Below are positions 26,886 through 36,334 of a stretch of 54,557 bases of DNA, piece by piece. The stretch comes from Ornithinimicrobium murale. Its GTDB lineage: Bacteria; Actinomycetota; Actinomycetes; Actinomycetales; Dermatophilaceae. The notes under the pieces are model-generated. The model was not told the DNA's origin, searched no databases, and worked only from the letters and a program-made list of their open reading frames with translations. Made by a program: the position numbers and the translations under genes. The stretch lies in NCBI RefSeq assembly GCF_003352835.1, contig NZ_QLVD01000007.1, forward strand, positions 1-54,557, given 5' to 3'. The stretch's first letter is position 1. Each line of letters begins with the position of its first letter.

Positions 26886-28259
26886 TCAGCGCTCCTTGAG
26901 GGACTGCAACCCGGAGAGCCGGTCGATGCTCTCGGCCCGCCACAACTCGTCCATCAGCGCCCGGGCGTCCCAACCGGAACCCGAGAAGTTGCAACAGTCA
27001 GCGAACTTGGCCTCGAGCTCCGCCCTCGAGAGTGGCGCGCGGCGGTCGCCCCGCGGGATATCGGTGCGGAACGTGAACTCCCCCGCATCCGTCTCGACAG
27101 TCACGACCGAGAAGGCCTGGTCCCACCGCTCTGGTCCCACGGGGGGGACGGCCGCCACCTCCCAGGTCACCGTTTCCACCAGCCGCTGTGCCTCAGGGCG
27201 CAGGACGGCCTCGTCGGTAAAGCTTTCGAGGTTGACTTCCCCGTCAAGGAGCGCGGCCGCGATGACGTACTCGATGCTGAACTTCCCCTCCAGCCCGGTG
27301 CGCGGTCGGTGGTGGATCAGCGGGTCGAAGCCGCCGGGCTCGAGGACCACGTGGACGCGGCGCACGGCGGAAGGATCGATCCCGTCGCGCTCCCGCAGGT
27401 CGAGGGTGGCATCGGCGGTCCGGTGGGTGTTATAGCAGCACGGGTACTTCTTGACATTGATCCCCGCATCCATGAATGCGCCGGTGCCCGAGAGCGCGGT
27501 GAACGCGGCCTCAAGGTCGGGGTCCGGCGAGAACATCGAGAAGTAGCCCAGCGGCGACTCTAGGTTGTCGACGTCGGCGGTGAACCCTTCCCTTGCGAGC
27601 CGGGCGGCCATGATCCCATCCCGGGCCGCGAGGCCGGGGTGGAGGGGCTTGGTCATCGTCCCGAAGTTCTGACGGCTACCGCCGGCCATCGACGCCGCCA
27701 GCCCGATCGCGCACCGGGCGCGTTTCTCGTCGAGCCTCATCAGCCGGCTCACTGCCGCTGCGGCACCGACCACACCGATGGTTGCGGTCGAGTGCCAGCC
27801 AGCTCCGTAGTGCGCGCGCACGTCCATCGCCCGGGCCAGTGCGACCTGGACGCCGAAGCCGATGACGAACGCCTCGTGGAGGGCCCGGCCATCGGATCCC
27901 TCGTGCTCGGCAGCCGCGAAGATAGCTGGCCACAGCACGACGCTCGGGTGGCCGTAGGTAACGTCGGTGACGTCGTCGAAGTCGAGCGCGTGTCCTGCGG
28001 TTCCGTTGAGCAGGGCGGCGACTGCGCCGTCGGTCTTCTGACCCGACGCCCAGATCGTCGCTGGCCCCTCCGGCAGTACGCCTAGGGTCTGCTCGAGAAT
28101 CCGCACAGGAGGTTCGTTCCGCGCGGCAAGTGCGACACCGATCGTGTCGACCAGTGTGCGCTGGGCGAGCTCGACGACTTCGTCGCTCATCGGTCCCACC
28201 TGGCTCAGCGTGTAGGCCGCAACCGCCTGGGTGAACTGGGGTGCTGTGTTCTCAGACAT
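26886..28259 (-). CDS. MmgE/PrpD family protein, first copy
   Basis: 457-residue member of the family containing 2-methylcitrate dehydratase PrpD and cis-aconitate decarboxylase. Recognisable parts are 'GTAGHALDFDDVTDVTYGHPS', the 'RAHYGAGWHSTATIGVVGA' active-site region, 'KKYPCCYNTHRTADATL' and 'RTGLEGKFSIEYVIAAALLDGE'. It should dehydrate or decarboxylate a tricarboxylate-like acid. The start ATG 28259 overlaps the HpaI aldolase stop by 8 bases. The second paralogue in the array is quite different in sequence. Confidence 0.88.
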   Translation of the reverse strand: MSENTAPQFTQAVAAYTLSQVGPMSDEVVELAQRTLVDTIGVALAARNEPPVRILEQTLGVLPEGPATIWASGQKTDGAVAALLNGTAGHALDFDDVTDVTYGHPSVVLWPAIFAAAEHEGSDGRALHEAFVIGFGVQVALARAMDVRAHYGAGWHSTATIGVVGAAAAVSRLMRLDEKRARCAIGLAASMAGGSRQNFGTMTKPLHPGLAARDGIMAARLAREGFTADVDNLESPLGYFSMFSPDPDLEAAFTALSGTGAFMDAGINVKKYPCCYNTHRTADATLDLRERDGIDPSAVRRVHVVLEPGGFDPLIHHRPRTGLEGKFSIEYVIAAALLDGEVNLESFTDEAVLRPEAQRLVETVTWEVAAVPPVGPERWDQAFSVVTVETDAGEFTFRTDIPRGDRRAPLSRAELEAKFADCCNFSGSGWDARALMDELWRAESIDRLSGLQSLKER

Positions 28260-29034
28260 GTTTCTCCGTCGGGTTCAGTGTGGTTTTCACGGCCGTAGCG
28301 AAGGCCTGGTGCATCAGTGCCGTGTCAACCGATAGGACGACGAGCCGGACGCCCGCAGCCAACCAGGTGTGTGCGTCCTGAGGTGTGGGCGCGAAGATCG
28401 AGGTGGCCTTGCCGGAGTGATTGGCTCTGGCCACGATGTCATTCGCGGCCGCGTGCACCCGAGGGTCGTCAGGGGCGTCCGCCAGACCGAGCGATGCGGC
28501 GAGGTCCATGGGGCCGACAAACACGCCATCGAGGTCCCCGACATGCAGGATCTCGTCGAGTCGAGCGTGGGCCTCGCTGCCCTCCACCATCGCAAGCACC
28601 GCGACCGAGTGGTTGGCCGAGGAGACGTATCGGTCCTGTGCACCGTACTGCGCGGCACGGACCCAGGGGTGGACTGACCGGTTTCCGTCCGGTGGGAACC
28701 GGGAGGCGCGGGCAACCCGTCGTGCTTCCTCGCCGGAGCCGACGTGCGGGACGAGAACGCCGTCCGCTCCGCAGTCGAGCGCCGCCCCAACTGCCTGTTC
28801 GTCGTTGCCGGGGACGCGGACGATGGCATAGATGCCGGCGCCGTGCGCCGCTGCCACCAGTGGAGACAGGACATCGACGCCGTATGGCCCGTGCTCACAG
28901 TCGAGGATGACGACATCGAATCCCGCCGCCGCCGCCGCCTCGACCACCTCGACGCGCGGCACGATGATGAACAGTCCTAGCAGCTGGTGGCCGGTGCCGT
29001 GGATCCGTTCGCGAAGTCCCGAGAGCGTGCTCAT
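28252..29034 (-). CDS. HpcH/HpaI-type class II aldolase
   Basis: 260-residue metal-dependent pyruvate aldolase (4-hydroxy-2-oxoheptanedioate aldolase type). Catalytic His48 and Glu47 are in 'ILDCEHGPYG', Arg73 in 'IVRVPGND', metal ligands Glu151 in 'AMVEGSEA' and Asp177 in 'FVGPMDLAASLG'. It splits 4-hydroxy-2-oxo acids into pyruvate and an aldehyde, or an analogue such as citramalate-type acids. ATG 29034 overlaps the acyl-CoA synthetase stop (ATGA). Confidence 0.88.
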   Translation of the reverse strand: MSTLSGLRERIHGTGHQLLGLFIIVPRVEVVEAAAAAGFDVVILDCEHGPYGVDVLSPLVAAAHGAGIYAIVRVPGNDEQAVGAALDCGADGVLVPHVGSGEEARRVARASRFPPDGNRSVHPWVRAAQYGAQDRYVSSANHSVAVLAMVEGSEAHARLDEILHVGDLDGVFVGPMDLAASLGLADAPDDPRVHAAANDIVARANHSGKATSIFAPTPQDAHTWLAAGVRLVVLSVDTALMHQAFATAVKTTLNPTEKHV

Positions 29035-31148
29035 GGTGCCTCGACCACGAGCGCATCCAGCACCGCAGTACCCTGCCCCACCGGCATCACCCGGACCGGG
29101 TTGAGGTCGATCGCCTCAAGAGCCCCCCCTTCGTCGGCCGCCACCTCCGACAATCGGACGAGCAGTTCGACCAACGCATCGACGTCCGCGGGATCGGAGC
29201 CGCGGTAGCCTCTGAGGAGCCGTCCCACCTTCGTCGACGCAACCATCGAACGTGCAACTTCCGCGCTGAGCGGCACGGGAGCCACCGCGACGTCACCGAT
29301 TAGTTCGGTGAGCACCCCGCCAGCACCCATCACGAGCATGGGCCCGAAGTCGGGGTCCACCGTGAGTCCGAGCATCACGTCCACCCCTGGAGCGACGAAG
29401 CGGGATACGAGAACGCCTTCGTACCCTGTGGGATCTAGTGCGCGCCCTCTTCGGTCCAATTCGACGAAGTGCTGGTTGAGCTCCTCCTGGTCCTTCACGT
29501 CTAGGACTACCAGCCCATGCTCTGTCTTGTGTGTCAGCCCGGACCCCGCCGCCTTAAGGACCAACGGATAGCCGACCTGCGTGGCGGCCGACCCAGCCGA
29601 CTCCGGACTGGTGGCGACAACCTCGGGGAGCACCGGTATGCCGCGCCTCGCCAACCATTGCTTGCTGGCGGGCTCGGACAACGGCCGGCCGGTCAGGCCG
29701 GACGTGGTTGCCGCGCCGTCCGGCAGGGGTGACGGCGCCGGATGGGCGACGTCCAGCACCGCACGCACGGTGACCACGGCGTCCAGGAGCGAGGCCACGA
29801 CCGGGACTCCCGCCTTTGCGTACGTCTCCGACTCCAGGCTGCTCATCGGTGCCGGACTCACGACGATAACCGGAAGAAGCGGATGCGCCGCGGCTGTGGC
29901 CGCGACTCCCTCGGCGAGGGCTTGACGCCACTTCTGGGTGGGCGTCGGCGTCAGGTAGAACAGCATCATGCCGGCGCCGGGGTCCTCGGCCAGTGCCTGC
30001 AGGTTCGCCTCGATGGTCGTCGGGCCGGCGGCACCGACATCGAAGGGATTCATCACCCGGGCGAAGCCAGCCAGCGGAGCCATCGTCTGACGAGTCTGCT
30101 CCGCGAGGTCGGCCAGCTCGACCGAGTGGGCACCGAGTGTGTCCGCGAGCAGGATCCCACCGGCTCCCGAGGTGCTGAAGGCGACCACGCCACGCTCGTG
30201 CGGCCAGCGGCCGTGGGCAAGCACGGCCGCGGCGAGGGCTAAGGTCTCCAGTGTCGGCACGCTGATGACCCCTTCGGCAGCGAACACGGCTTCGTAGGAG
30301 GCCTGCGCCCCGGCGAGTCGCGAAGAATGGGCCTGCGCCGCAGTGGTACCCGACGAGGTGTTTCCGAGCTTCATTGCCACTACCGGTTTGTCGGCGGCGC
30401 GCGCCCTCTGCAGCGATCGGCGGAAGCCGGGGCCGTCGGAGACCCCGTCCAGGATGAGCGCGATGACCTCGGTGTCGGGGTCTTCGACGAGGTGGTCAAC
30501 GTAGTTGGTCAACTCGAGGTCCACCTCGTTGCCGCACGACACGAACACACTGAGTCCGGCTCCGTAGCGCTCCAGCAGCGGCACAAAACCTCCCAGCATG
30601 GCGCCGCTGTGTGAGACCAGGGCGACGGATCCGGCTACGAGGCGCTGCGAGTGGGTGTAGTTGTAGCCCAATGGGAGGGGCACGCGGGTCTCGTAGATCC
30701 CGTTGCAGTTGGGCCCCACCAGACGGACCCCGGACTCCTGGGCCGCTCGTTCGAGCTCCTCCTGCAGCCGGGAGCCCTCTGGTGTCCCCATCTCCGCGAA
30801 ACCGCTGACTGCGATCACGGCGACGGGCACGCCCGCCGCGCCCAGCTCGCGGACTGTGTCGGGGCATCCCGCGGCGGGAACCATCACCATGGCTACGTCG
30901 ACGCCATCCGGGAGGTCGGCGATGTCGCGCAGCGCTGGAACGCCGCCCACCTCGCCACCGCGGCGGTTGACTGGGTAGATGGGGCCGGGGTAGCCGGCAG
31001 TGCGCAAGTTGCGCAGTGGCTGTCCGGAGAACTTCTCCAGATCGCTGCTGGCGCCCACGAGCGCGACAGCTCGAGGCTGAAGCAGCCGCGCGACTGCCTC
31101 GTTGGCGCCTATCCGGGCAGGCGTTGCGGAGTGGATGGTGTCCCTCAT
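29031..31148 (-). CDS. Acyl-CoA synthetase (ADP-forming), fused alpha-beta form
   Basis: 705-residue acetate-CoA ligase (ADP-forming) family protein. An N-terminal CoA-binding Rossmann domain ('AVALVGASSDLEKFSGQPL') is followed by two ligase-CoA domains ('VALVSHSGAML', 'VAFSTSGAGGILLAD') and a C-terminal ATP-grasp domain from about residue 490 ('PLVLKAAGSGLTHKTEHGLV', 'MGAGGVLTELI', 'AIDLNPVRV'). It activates a carboxylate to its CoA thioester with ATP, giving ADP. It lies between an HMG-CoA lyase-like gene and an aldolase, and could make or consume the pathway's CoA ester. Confidence 0.88.
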   Translation of the reverse strand: MRDTIHSATPARIGANEAVARLLQPRAVALVGASSDLEKFSGQPLRNLRTAGYPGPIYPVNRRGGEVGGVPALRDIADLPDGVDVAMVMVPAAGCPDTVRELGAAGVPVAVIAVSGFAEMGTPEGSRLQEELERAAQESGVRLVGPNCNGIYETRVPLPLGYNYTHSQRLVAGSVALVSHSGAMLGGFVPLLERYGAGLSVFVSCGNEVDLELTNYVDHLVEDPDTEVIALILDGVSDGPGFRRSLQRARAADKPVVAMKLGNTSSGTTAAQAHSSRLAGAQASYEAVFAAEGVISVPTLETLALAAAVLAHGRWPHERGVVAFSTSGAGGILLADTLGAHSVELADLAEQTRQTMAPLAGFARVMNPFDVGAAGPTTIEANLQALAEDPGAGMMLFYLTPTPTQKWRQALAEGVAATAAAHPLLPVIVVSPAPMSSLESETYAKAGVPVVASLLDAVVTVRAVLDVAHPAPSPLPDGAATTSGLTGRPLSEPASKQWLARRGIPVLPEVVATSPESAGSAATQVGYPLVLKAAGSGLTHKTEHGLVVLDVKDQEELNQHFVELDRRGRALDPTGYEGVLVSRFVAPGVDVMLGLTVDPDFGPMLVMGAGGVLTELIGDVAVAPVPLSAEVARSMVASTKVGRLLRGYRGSDPADVDALVELLVRLSEVAADEGGALEAIDLNPVRVMPVGQGTAVLDALVVEAP

Positions 31149-32335
31149 TCCGGCCTCGCCGGACTGGTAATGGGTTCCTTCCAGGGCGACAACGCGCCTG
31201 TGTAGGCCGACGGTCCGAGCCTGAAGTGCTGGGCTTCCTCGAGGGTCTCCACGAACGGCATGTCCATCGGGTACAGATCCGTGCCGCGCGGGCGACCCCC
31301 AGCCTTGGAGACGTGACCGTACAGCTGGTGCCCAACGACCTGCTCGGCGAGGACGACGGTCTCGATCAGTTCCTCTAGGTCGACCCCGGTGTTAAACCCG
31401 AGCTCCTCGAGCAGGTAGATCAGGTCCTCTGTCGGAGTGAGCTGCGCTGCGCGACCGTTGCCGCAGTAGGGGCAACCGGCCATTCCGCCGAGTGAGGAGT
31501 CGAGTTGCACGGTATGCCGGTCGTCGAGGATCCGCAGCGCCGAGTACGCCGAGATCGGCGCCGTCCCGCGCGTGTTGTGCAGGTGCAGGTGGAAGGTTCG
31601 GATGGACGGCCACCGTCTCAGGATCTCCTGGAGGTCCTCCTCGACCTGGGTGGGGATGTGCCAACCCATCGGGTCCCCCATGAAGACCTTCGTGACCGGG
31701 ATCCGGGCGTCGAGCCATAGGTCCATCTGCTGCTGAAGCTTCTCCATCCGCTCCTCGTGCGAGATGTCGCCGATCCAGTTTGAGCCCCAGGCCGCGTTCA
31801 CACCGATCTGTGCCTCGGTCGCGCCGGAGTCGACGGCCTTCTGGATGATGTCAGGCCAGGCATCCATCTCTTGCTCCTGCGAGCGGTTGGTGTTGCGCTG
31901 CACGAAGACGTCGCACAGGTGCACGAGGGTGGCGGGCCGGGCGTCGTCTAACGACAAGGGCGGGACGTGCTCGGCGCGCCTCTCGACGCCCTTCGCGTTC
32001 AACGCCAAAGCGGTATAGATCACGCCCTCGGCGGGCTCGAACTTGTCGACGATCTCATCGATGTGCGCCATCTGTGGCGTCCACTTCGGGCTGACGAAAC
32101 TTCCGACCACGATCCGCTTGAGGCCACTGCGGCTCATCGCGTTGAGGAGTCGCACCTTGTCCTGGACGGGGATCCCGGCATCCTCGATCTGAAGCCCCTC
32201 GCGCATTCCTTCGTCCACCACGACGACCGCCGGGTAGCCTGCTGGCCCAATCGCGGCGCTTTGCATGGTGGGCACCGCGACCTGAGGGGTTCGTGCCTCG
32301 GTCTCGGTGGCCTGCGGCTGTGCCGTATGTGTCAT
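31145..32335 (-). CDS. HMG-CoA lyase-like pyruvate carboxyltransferase
   Basis: 396-residue DRE-TIM metallolyase related to hydroxymethylglutaryl-CoA lyase. 'VVDEGMREGLQIED' replaces the usual Arg-Asp with Arg-Glu, which marks a sub-branch rather than classical HMG-CoA lyase. 'FHLHLHNTRGTA' supplies the HxH metal ligands, and 'GGMAGCPYCGNGRAAQ' has the catalytic cysteine loop. The first 30 residues are a low-complexity extension. It probably cleaves a 3-hydroxy-3-methylacyl-CoA or a citramalyl-type ester. ATG 32335 overlaps the CoA-transferase stop. Confidence 0.82.
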   Translation of the reverse strand: MTHTAQPQATETEARTPQVAVPTMQSAAIGPAGYPAVVVVDEGMREGLQIEDAGIPVQDKVRLLNAMSRSGLKRIVVGSFVSPKWTPQMAHIDEIVDKFEPAEGVIYTALALNAKGVERRAEHVPPLSLDDARPATLVHLCDVFVQRNTNRSQEQEMDAWPDIIQKAVDSGATEAQIGVNAAWGSNWIGDISHEERMEKLQQQMDLWLDARIPVTKVFMGDPMGWHIPTQVEEDLQEILRRWPSIRTFHLHLHNTRGTAPISAYSALRILDDRHTVQLDSSLGGMAGCPYCGNGRAAQLTPTEDLIYLLEELGFNTGVDLEELIETVVLAEQVVGHQLYGHVSKAGGRPRGTDLYPMDMPFVETLEEAQHFRLGPSAYTGALSPWKEPITSPARPE

Positions 32336-33504
32336 GACTCCTTCTTCCCGCCCTCGGTAGTGGATCGGTCACCGAGGACCTCCTGGTTGTGCTCACCCAA
32401 CAGCGGCGGCACGCGACGCACGGGCGCGTACTCACCGTCGACCTGGATAGGCAGGTTGACGATCCGGAATCCCTCGATGCGGGGATGCGGCAACTCGGGC
32501 AGCGCCCCTATGGCCGCCACCTGTTCGTCGGCGACCACTTGGTCGAGGGTCTGGATCGGCGTGGTCGGAACGCCTGCAGCCGTCAGCTTCGTCACCCAGC
32601 TCACACCGTCGGCGCCGCGCAGCGTGGTGGCCAACTCCTGGAAGAGTTCCTCCCGGTGGGCGACGCGGTCGGGGTTCAGCAGGAACCGTGGGTCCCGGGT
32701 GAGTTCCTCGCGGTCGATGGCACCGCAGAGCCTTTGCCAGAGGTTCTCGTTGCCGGCGGCGATGATGATCCAGTTGTCCGCAGTCGGGAACGCGGCGTAA
32801 GGGTAGATGCCGATCGTCCCGGAGCCGAGCCGGGGCGGGATGACCTCGGCGGCGAAGTAGCCCGCCAGCTGAGCGGGGAGCCACATCAGCGCCGTGTTGA
32901 GCAGTGACGTGTGGACGTGCGCTCCCTTGCCGGTGCGCTCCCGGCTGCGCAGCGCGTCGAGCACCGCGATGGCGGTCCACATGCCGGTGCCCTGGTCGAG
33001 GATTGACGCCGGGATCCGCGCTGGTGCTCGGCCCTCTTCACCGTTCAGGCTCATCAGCCCGCCGTACGCCTGCATGAGTGGGTCATATGCGGGCGACATC
33101 GCCTGCGGACCCTTGAGGCCGTAGCCGCTCATATCGCAGTAGATGAGCCGGGGATTGATCGCCCGCATCTCTTCGTGCCCGAGGCCCAGCTTCGTCAACG
33201 AGCCGGGGCGGATGTTCTGCACGAACACGTCGGCCTCGCCGATGAGCTCAATGAATGCCTCCCGGTCCCGTTCCGCCTTGAGGTCAAGCACCACGCTCCG
33301 CTTGTTGCGGTTCAGTGCGGTGAACGTGCAGCTTTCGTCCTCGTCCCAGAACGGAGGACCCCACCGTCGCGTGTCGTCGCCGACCTCGGGTCGTTCCACC
33401 TTGATCACGTCCGCGCCGAGGTCTCCAAGAATCTGGGTCGCGAACGGCCCGGCGACGCTCATGGTCACGTCGACGACTCGTATTCCTTCCAGTGAGCCGA
33501 GCAT
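32332..33504 (-). CDS. CaiB/BaiF family CoA-transferase
   Basis: Class III CoA-transferase of 390 residues. N-terminal 'RVVDVTMSVAGPFATQILGD', CoA-binding 'DVIKVERPEVGDDTR', 'QNIRPGSLTKLGLG', and nucleophile Asp141 in 'MSPAYDPLMQAYGGL'. It moves CoA between carboxylic acids without ATP. ATG 33504 shares one base with the upstream MBL stop. Next to the HMG-CoA lyase-like gene it suggests transfer of CoA to a dicarboxylate such as an itaconate, citramalate or 3-hydroxy-3-methyl acid, as in known pathways; here that is inference. Confidence 0.9.
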   Translation of the reverse strand: MLGSLEGIRVVDVTMSVAGPFATQILGDLGADVIKVERPEVGDDTRRWGPPFWDEDESCTFTALNRNKRSVVLDLKAERDREAFIELIGEADVFVQNIRPGSLTKLGLGHEEMRAINPRLIYCDMSGYGLKGPQAMSPAYDPLMQAYGGLMSLNGEEGRAPARIPASILDQGTGMWTAIAVLDALRSRERTGKGAHVHTSLLNTALMWLPAQLAGYFAAEVIPPRLGSGTIGIYPYAAFPTADNWIIIAAGNENLWQRLCGAIDREELTRDPRFLLNPDRVAHREELFQELATTLRGADGVSWVTKLTAAGVPTTPIQTLDQVVADEQVAAIGALPELPHPRIEGFRIVNLPIQVDGEYAPVRRVPPLLGEHNQEVLGDRSTTEGGKKES

Positions 33505-34256
33505 CAGACGTACGTTCCTTTCTCGAGCACCTTCAGGTCGTGGCTGGGTATCACGCTGCAGTTGAGTTGCTCGATCTTCTTAAAGCTGTCCATGTATGCG
33601 TGCAGGTCGGTGAACGCTCCGGACGGGATGTGGCTAAGCCGGTCGTCGCCGGCCCAGTTGACGTGTGTGTCGACGCAGTCGCCGGCGAGCAGGTACCTCG
33701 ACTCCTCCCCCTGGATGAGGACCCCTTGAGAACCGGGGGTGTGCCCGGGAAGGTGCACCACCGACAGGCCGGGCATGATCTCGGCGTCCCCCCGAACGGT
33801 GGTGATTCGGTCCAGCGCCCGGACCCAAGGCGGCAGGATGCCTGGCAACCGCTCGAAGGCGGCAAGGTTCGGCTCCAGCGGGTCGACGGCGTACTTCAAC
33901 TCTTCGCTCTGCACCACGATTCGGGCGTTCGGGAACATGTCGTTGTTGGAACAATGGTCCCAGTGGAGGTGGGTGTTGATCACGGTGCCAACCTCGGCTG
34001 GGTCGACACCTGCACGTTCGAGCACGACGCGCGGCTCCTGCTCGGGGGGCCTGACCAGGTTGTACCCGTGGTACTTGGCGGTGAACTCCGGGTCGCCGGT
34101 GCCGGTGTCGACGATGACAGGGTGCTCCCCGCCTGTAACCAGGAACATGATCATCGCTACGTCATGTGTCGTTCCGAATCCGCGTTGGAAGGTGATGGCA
34201 GCGGTCGGGAAGTCCTTCAGGGTCCCGACGTGCAAGGCCTGGATTTTCAGTGCCAT
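33504..34256 (-). CDS. MBL-fold hydrolase, N-acyl homoserine lactonase-like
   Basis: 250-residue metallo-beta-lactamase fold protein with a complete dinuclear zinc motif, HLHWDH at residues 96-101, followed by the histidine of 'VHLPGHTPGSQGVLIQ' and 'LLAGDCVDTHVNW'. The layout matches AHL-lactonase-like proteins. In a catabolic operon, opening of a lactone intermediate is more likely than quorum quenching, though the sequence alone cannot separate the two. ATG 34256; the next upstream gene ends 31 bases before it. Confidence 0.82.
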   Translation of the reverse strand: MALKIQALHVGTLKDFPTAAITFQRGFGTTHDVAMIMFLVTGGEHPVIVDTGTGDPEFTAKYHGYNLVRPPEQEPRVVLERAGVDPAEVGTVINTHLHWDHCSNNDMFPNARIVVQSEELKYAVDPLEPNLAAFERLPGILPPWVRALDRITTVRGDAEIMPGLSVVHLPGHTPGSQGVLIQGEESRYLLAGDCVDTHVNWAGDDRLSHIPSGAFTDLHAYMDSFKKIEQLNCSVIPSHDLKVLEKGTYV

Positions 34257-34287
34257 GGCGTGCTCCTCTCGTCAGTTCGAGTACGGG

Positions 34288-35097
34288 TCAGGACTTGTCC
34301 TCGCCGCCGTCGGCGACGAGGACAGCGCCGTTGACGTAGCTGGCCCGGTCGGAGGCCGCGAACACGATGAGGTTGGCCAGTTCCTGAGCCGTGCCCCACT
34401 CGTGGTTGGGCCGGGCGATGTTGCGTCCCCATTCCTTGCGCTTCGCGCGGGCAGCCTCTTCATCGAAATCTTCCTTGGCCATCTCCCGCTCCCACTTGTC
34501 GAAGCGCTCGTCGGTGTAGACGTAGCCGGGAACCACGCAGTTGACCCGGATGTTGTGCTCGCCGAGTTCGGTGGCGAGCACCTTGCTAAGCCTGATCTCA
34601 GCCGACTTGGCCGGGCCAGTGCACGAGGAGCGAAAGGGCGGTGTCAGGACGCGGATCCCCGACTCCCCCGCAACGTTGATGACGATGCCGTAATGCTGGT
34701 CGATCATCATCGGGGCGAATCGCTGGGTGATTCGGAACTGAGCAAAGAAGTTGATGGCCATGCCGTACACCAGTTCCTCGTCGGTCACCTCCAAGAACGG
34801 CTTGTAGGTGCCTGTGCCGGCGTTGTTGACAAGCACATCGATCCGTCCATAGCGCTCCTTGACGTAGCGCACCAACTTCTCGATATCGCCGATGTCGGTG
34901 ACATCGACCGACAGCGTGTCTACCGAGGTTCCCGTGGTGCGCTCGATGTCCTCGGCAGCTCGCGCCAGTGCCTCCTCACGCCGACTGCAGAGTAGGACAT
35001 GGGCGCCCTCCTCGGCGAGCAGCCGACTCGTCTCCAGGCCGATCCCGGCGCTGCCGCCGGTGACGACCGCGATCTTGTCCTTCAGGTTTAGATCCAC
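34288..35097 (-). CDS. SDR family protein with altered catalytic tetrad
   Basis: Short-chain dehydrogenase/reductase fold of 269 residues: NAD(P) motif TGGSAGIG at about 13-20 and 'NNAGTGTYKP' near 91. The active site is unusual. The Tyr-x-x-x-Lys motif reads Thr160-Gly-Pro-Ala-Lys164, so the catalytic tyrosine is absent. The preceding serine segment reads 'NVAGESG', keeping only Ser146. It may be a non-classical SDR or a binding protein. GTG 35097 with AGGAAG upstream. Confidence 0.8.
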   Translation of the reverse strand: MDLNLKDKIAVVTGGSAGIGLETSRLLAEEGAHVLLCSRREEALARAAEDIERTTGTSVDTLSVDVTDIGDIEKLVRYVKERYGRIDVLVNNAGTGTYKPFLEVTDEELVYGMAINFFAQFRITQRFAPMMIDQHYGIVINVAGESGIRVLTPPFRSSCTGPAKSAEIRLSKVLATELGEHNIRVNCVVPGYVYTDERFDKWEREMAKEDFDEEAARAKRKEWGRNIARPNHEWGTAQELANLIVFAASDRASYVNGAVLVADGGEDKS

Positions 35098-35156
35098 GTC
35101 TTTCGCTTCCTATTCAGTGTTCGGGTCCGGTCCTGCGTCAGCAGCCACGTCCGGGC

Positions 35157-36317
35157 TCAGTAGGATTTGGGTAGACCCAGGACGTGCTGTCCGATGTAGG
35201 CGAGCACGAGGTTGTTATTCACCGGCGCGACCATGGGGAGCCTGGCCTCGCGGAACTTCCGCTCGATGCCGAACTCCACGGCGAGGCCGTAACCGCCAAA
35301 CGTATCCATAGCGGCGTTCGCAGCCGCCCAGGTCGCTGTGGACGCAAGCAGCTTCGCCGCGTTCGCCTCGAAGCCGGGGTTGGCTCCAGCATCGAACAGC
35401 GAGGCCGCCTTCAAGCGCATCAGGTTGGCAGCCTCCAGGTCCGCGTACGCACGTGCCAGCGGAAAGGCCACGCCCTGATTCGCGCCGATGGGCCGACCAA
35501 AAACGACTCGCTCGTTGGCGTACTGGCTGGCGCGGTCGATAAACCAATAGCCATCGCCCAAGCACTCCGAGGCGACGAGGATACGTTCCACGTTTAGTCC
35601 CGAGAGGATGTAACGGAAACCCTTGCCTTCCTCACCGATACGGTTCTCCACCGGCACACGGAGGTTGTCGAAGATGAGCTCGTTGGTCTCATGCGCCGTC
35701 ATCGTGCGGATCGGTTGCACCCGGATCGAGTCGCCGGCCGCCTTGATGTCGACGAGCAGAATCGACAGCCCATCGGTCTTTTTCTCGACATCTTCGTACC
35801 GAGTCGTCCGGCACAGCAGCAGGAGGTAGTCGGAGTGTTGGAACCGCGAGGTCCATATCTTTGCGCCGTTTACCACGTACTCGTCGCCGTCGCGCTCCGC
35901 GAACGTCCGGATCTTCGTGGTCTCCGAGCCCGCGTCGGCTTCGGTTACACCGAACGCCTGCAGACGAATCTCGTTGGTCGCAATTTTCGGAAGCAGCCGC
36001 TTCTTCTGCTCATCGCTACCGTGACGCAGCACGGTACCCATGGTGTACATCTGCGCGTGCGCTGGCACCCCGCTGCCACCGGAGCGGTTGATCGTCTCAA
36101 GGATGATTGCTGCGTCCATGACACTTCCCCCGCCACCCCCGTACTCCTCGGGGACCAGCACCGAGAGCCAACCCGCCTCCGCGAGTGCGTCGACGAACTC
36201 CTCCGGATACTCAAGCTTCTGGTCGCGTTCGCGCCAGTACTCCTCCGGGAACCGGGAGCACAGATCAGACACGGCGGATTGGATGGCCAGTTGTTCCTCA
36301 TTGAGCAGGAAGTCCAT
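35157..36317 (-). CDS. Acyl-CoA dehydrogenase family protein
   Basis: FAD-dependent acyl-CoA dehydrogenase, 386 residues. 'LQAFGVTEADAGSETTKI' and 'YVVNGAKIWTSRFQHSDYLLL' are the FAD and substrate-binding strands, and 'MDTFGGYGLAVEFGIERKFREAR' leads to the C-terminus. Where classical members have the catalytic glutamate (EGT), this one reads 'VAPVNNNLVLAYIGQHVLG', a variant of a distinct subgroup. The base must come from elsewhere or the chemistry differs. It should desaturate a short or branched acyl-CoA. ATG 36317. Confidence 0.87.
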   Translation of the reverse strand: MDFLLNEEQLAIQSAVSDLCSRFPEEYWRERDQKLEYPEEFVDALAEAGWLSVLVPEEYGGGGGSVMDAAIILETINRSGGSGVPAHAQMYTMGTVLRHGSDEQKKRLLPKIATNEIRLQAFGVTEADAGSETTKIRTFAERDGDEYVVNGAKIWTSRFQHSDYLLLLCRTTRYEDVEKKTDGLSILLVDIKAAGDSIRVQPIRTMTAHETNELIFDNLRVPVENRIGEEGKGFRYILSGLNVERILVASECLGDGYWFIDRASQYANERVVFGRPIGANQGVAFPLARAYADLEAANLMRLKAASLFDAGANPGFEANAAKLLASTATWAAANAAMDTFGGYGLAVEFGIERKFREARLPMVAPVNNNLVLAYIGQHVLGLPKSY

Positions 36318-36334
36318 TGTCTCTCGATCTCTTC

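Noticed and set aside
33504..34256. Quorum-quenching lactonase as the main function
   Set aside because: The fold fits, but the gene is embedded in a catabolic array and no signalling genes are near; kept only as a family label.
33739..34995. 418-residue plus-strand frame
   Set aside because: Antisense to the MBL-fold and SDR genes, both of which have intact motifs.
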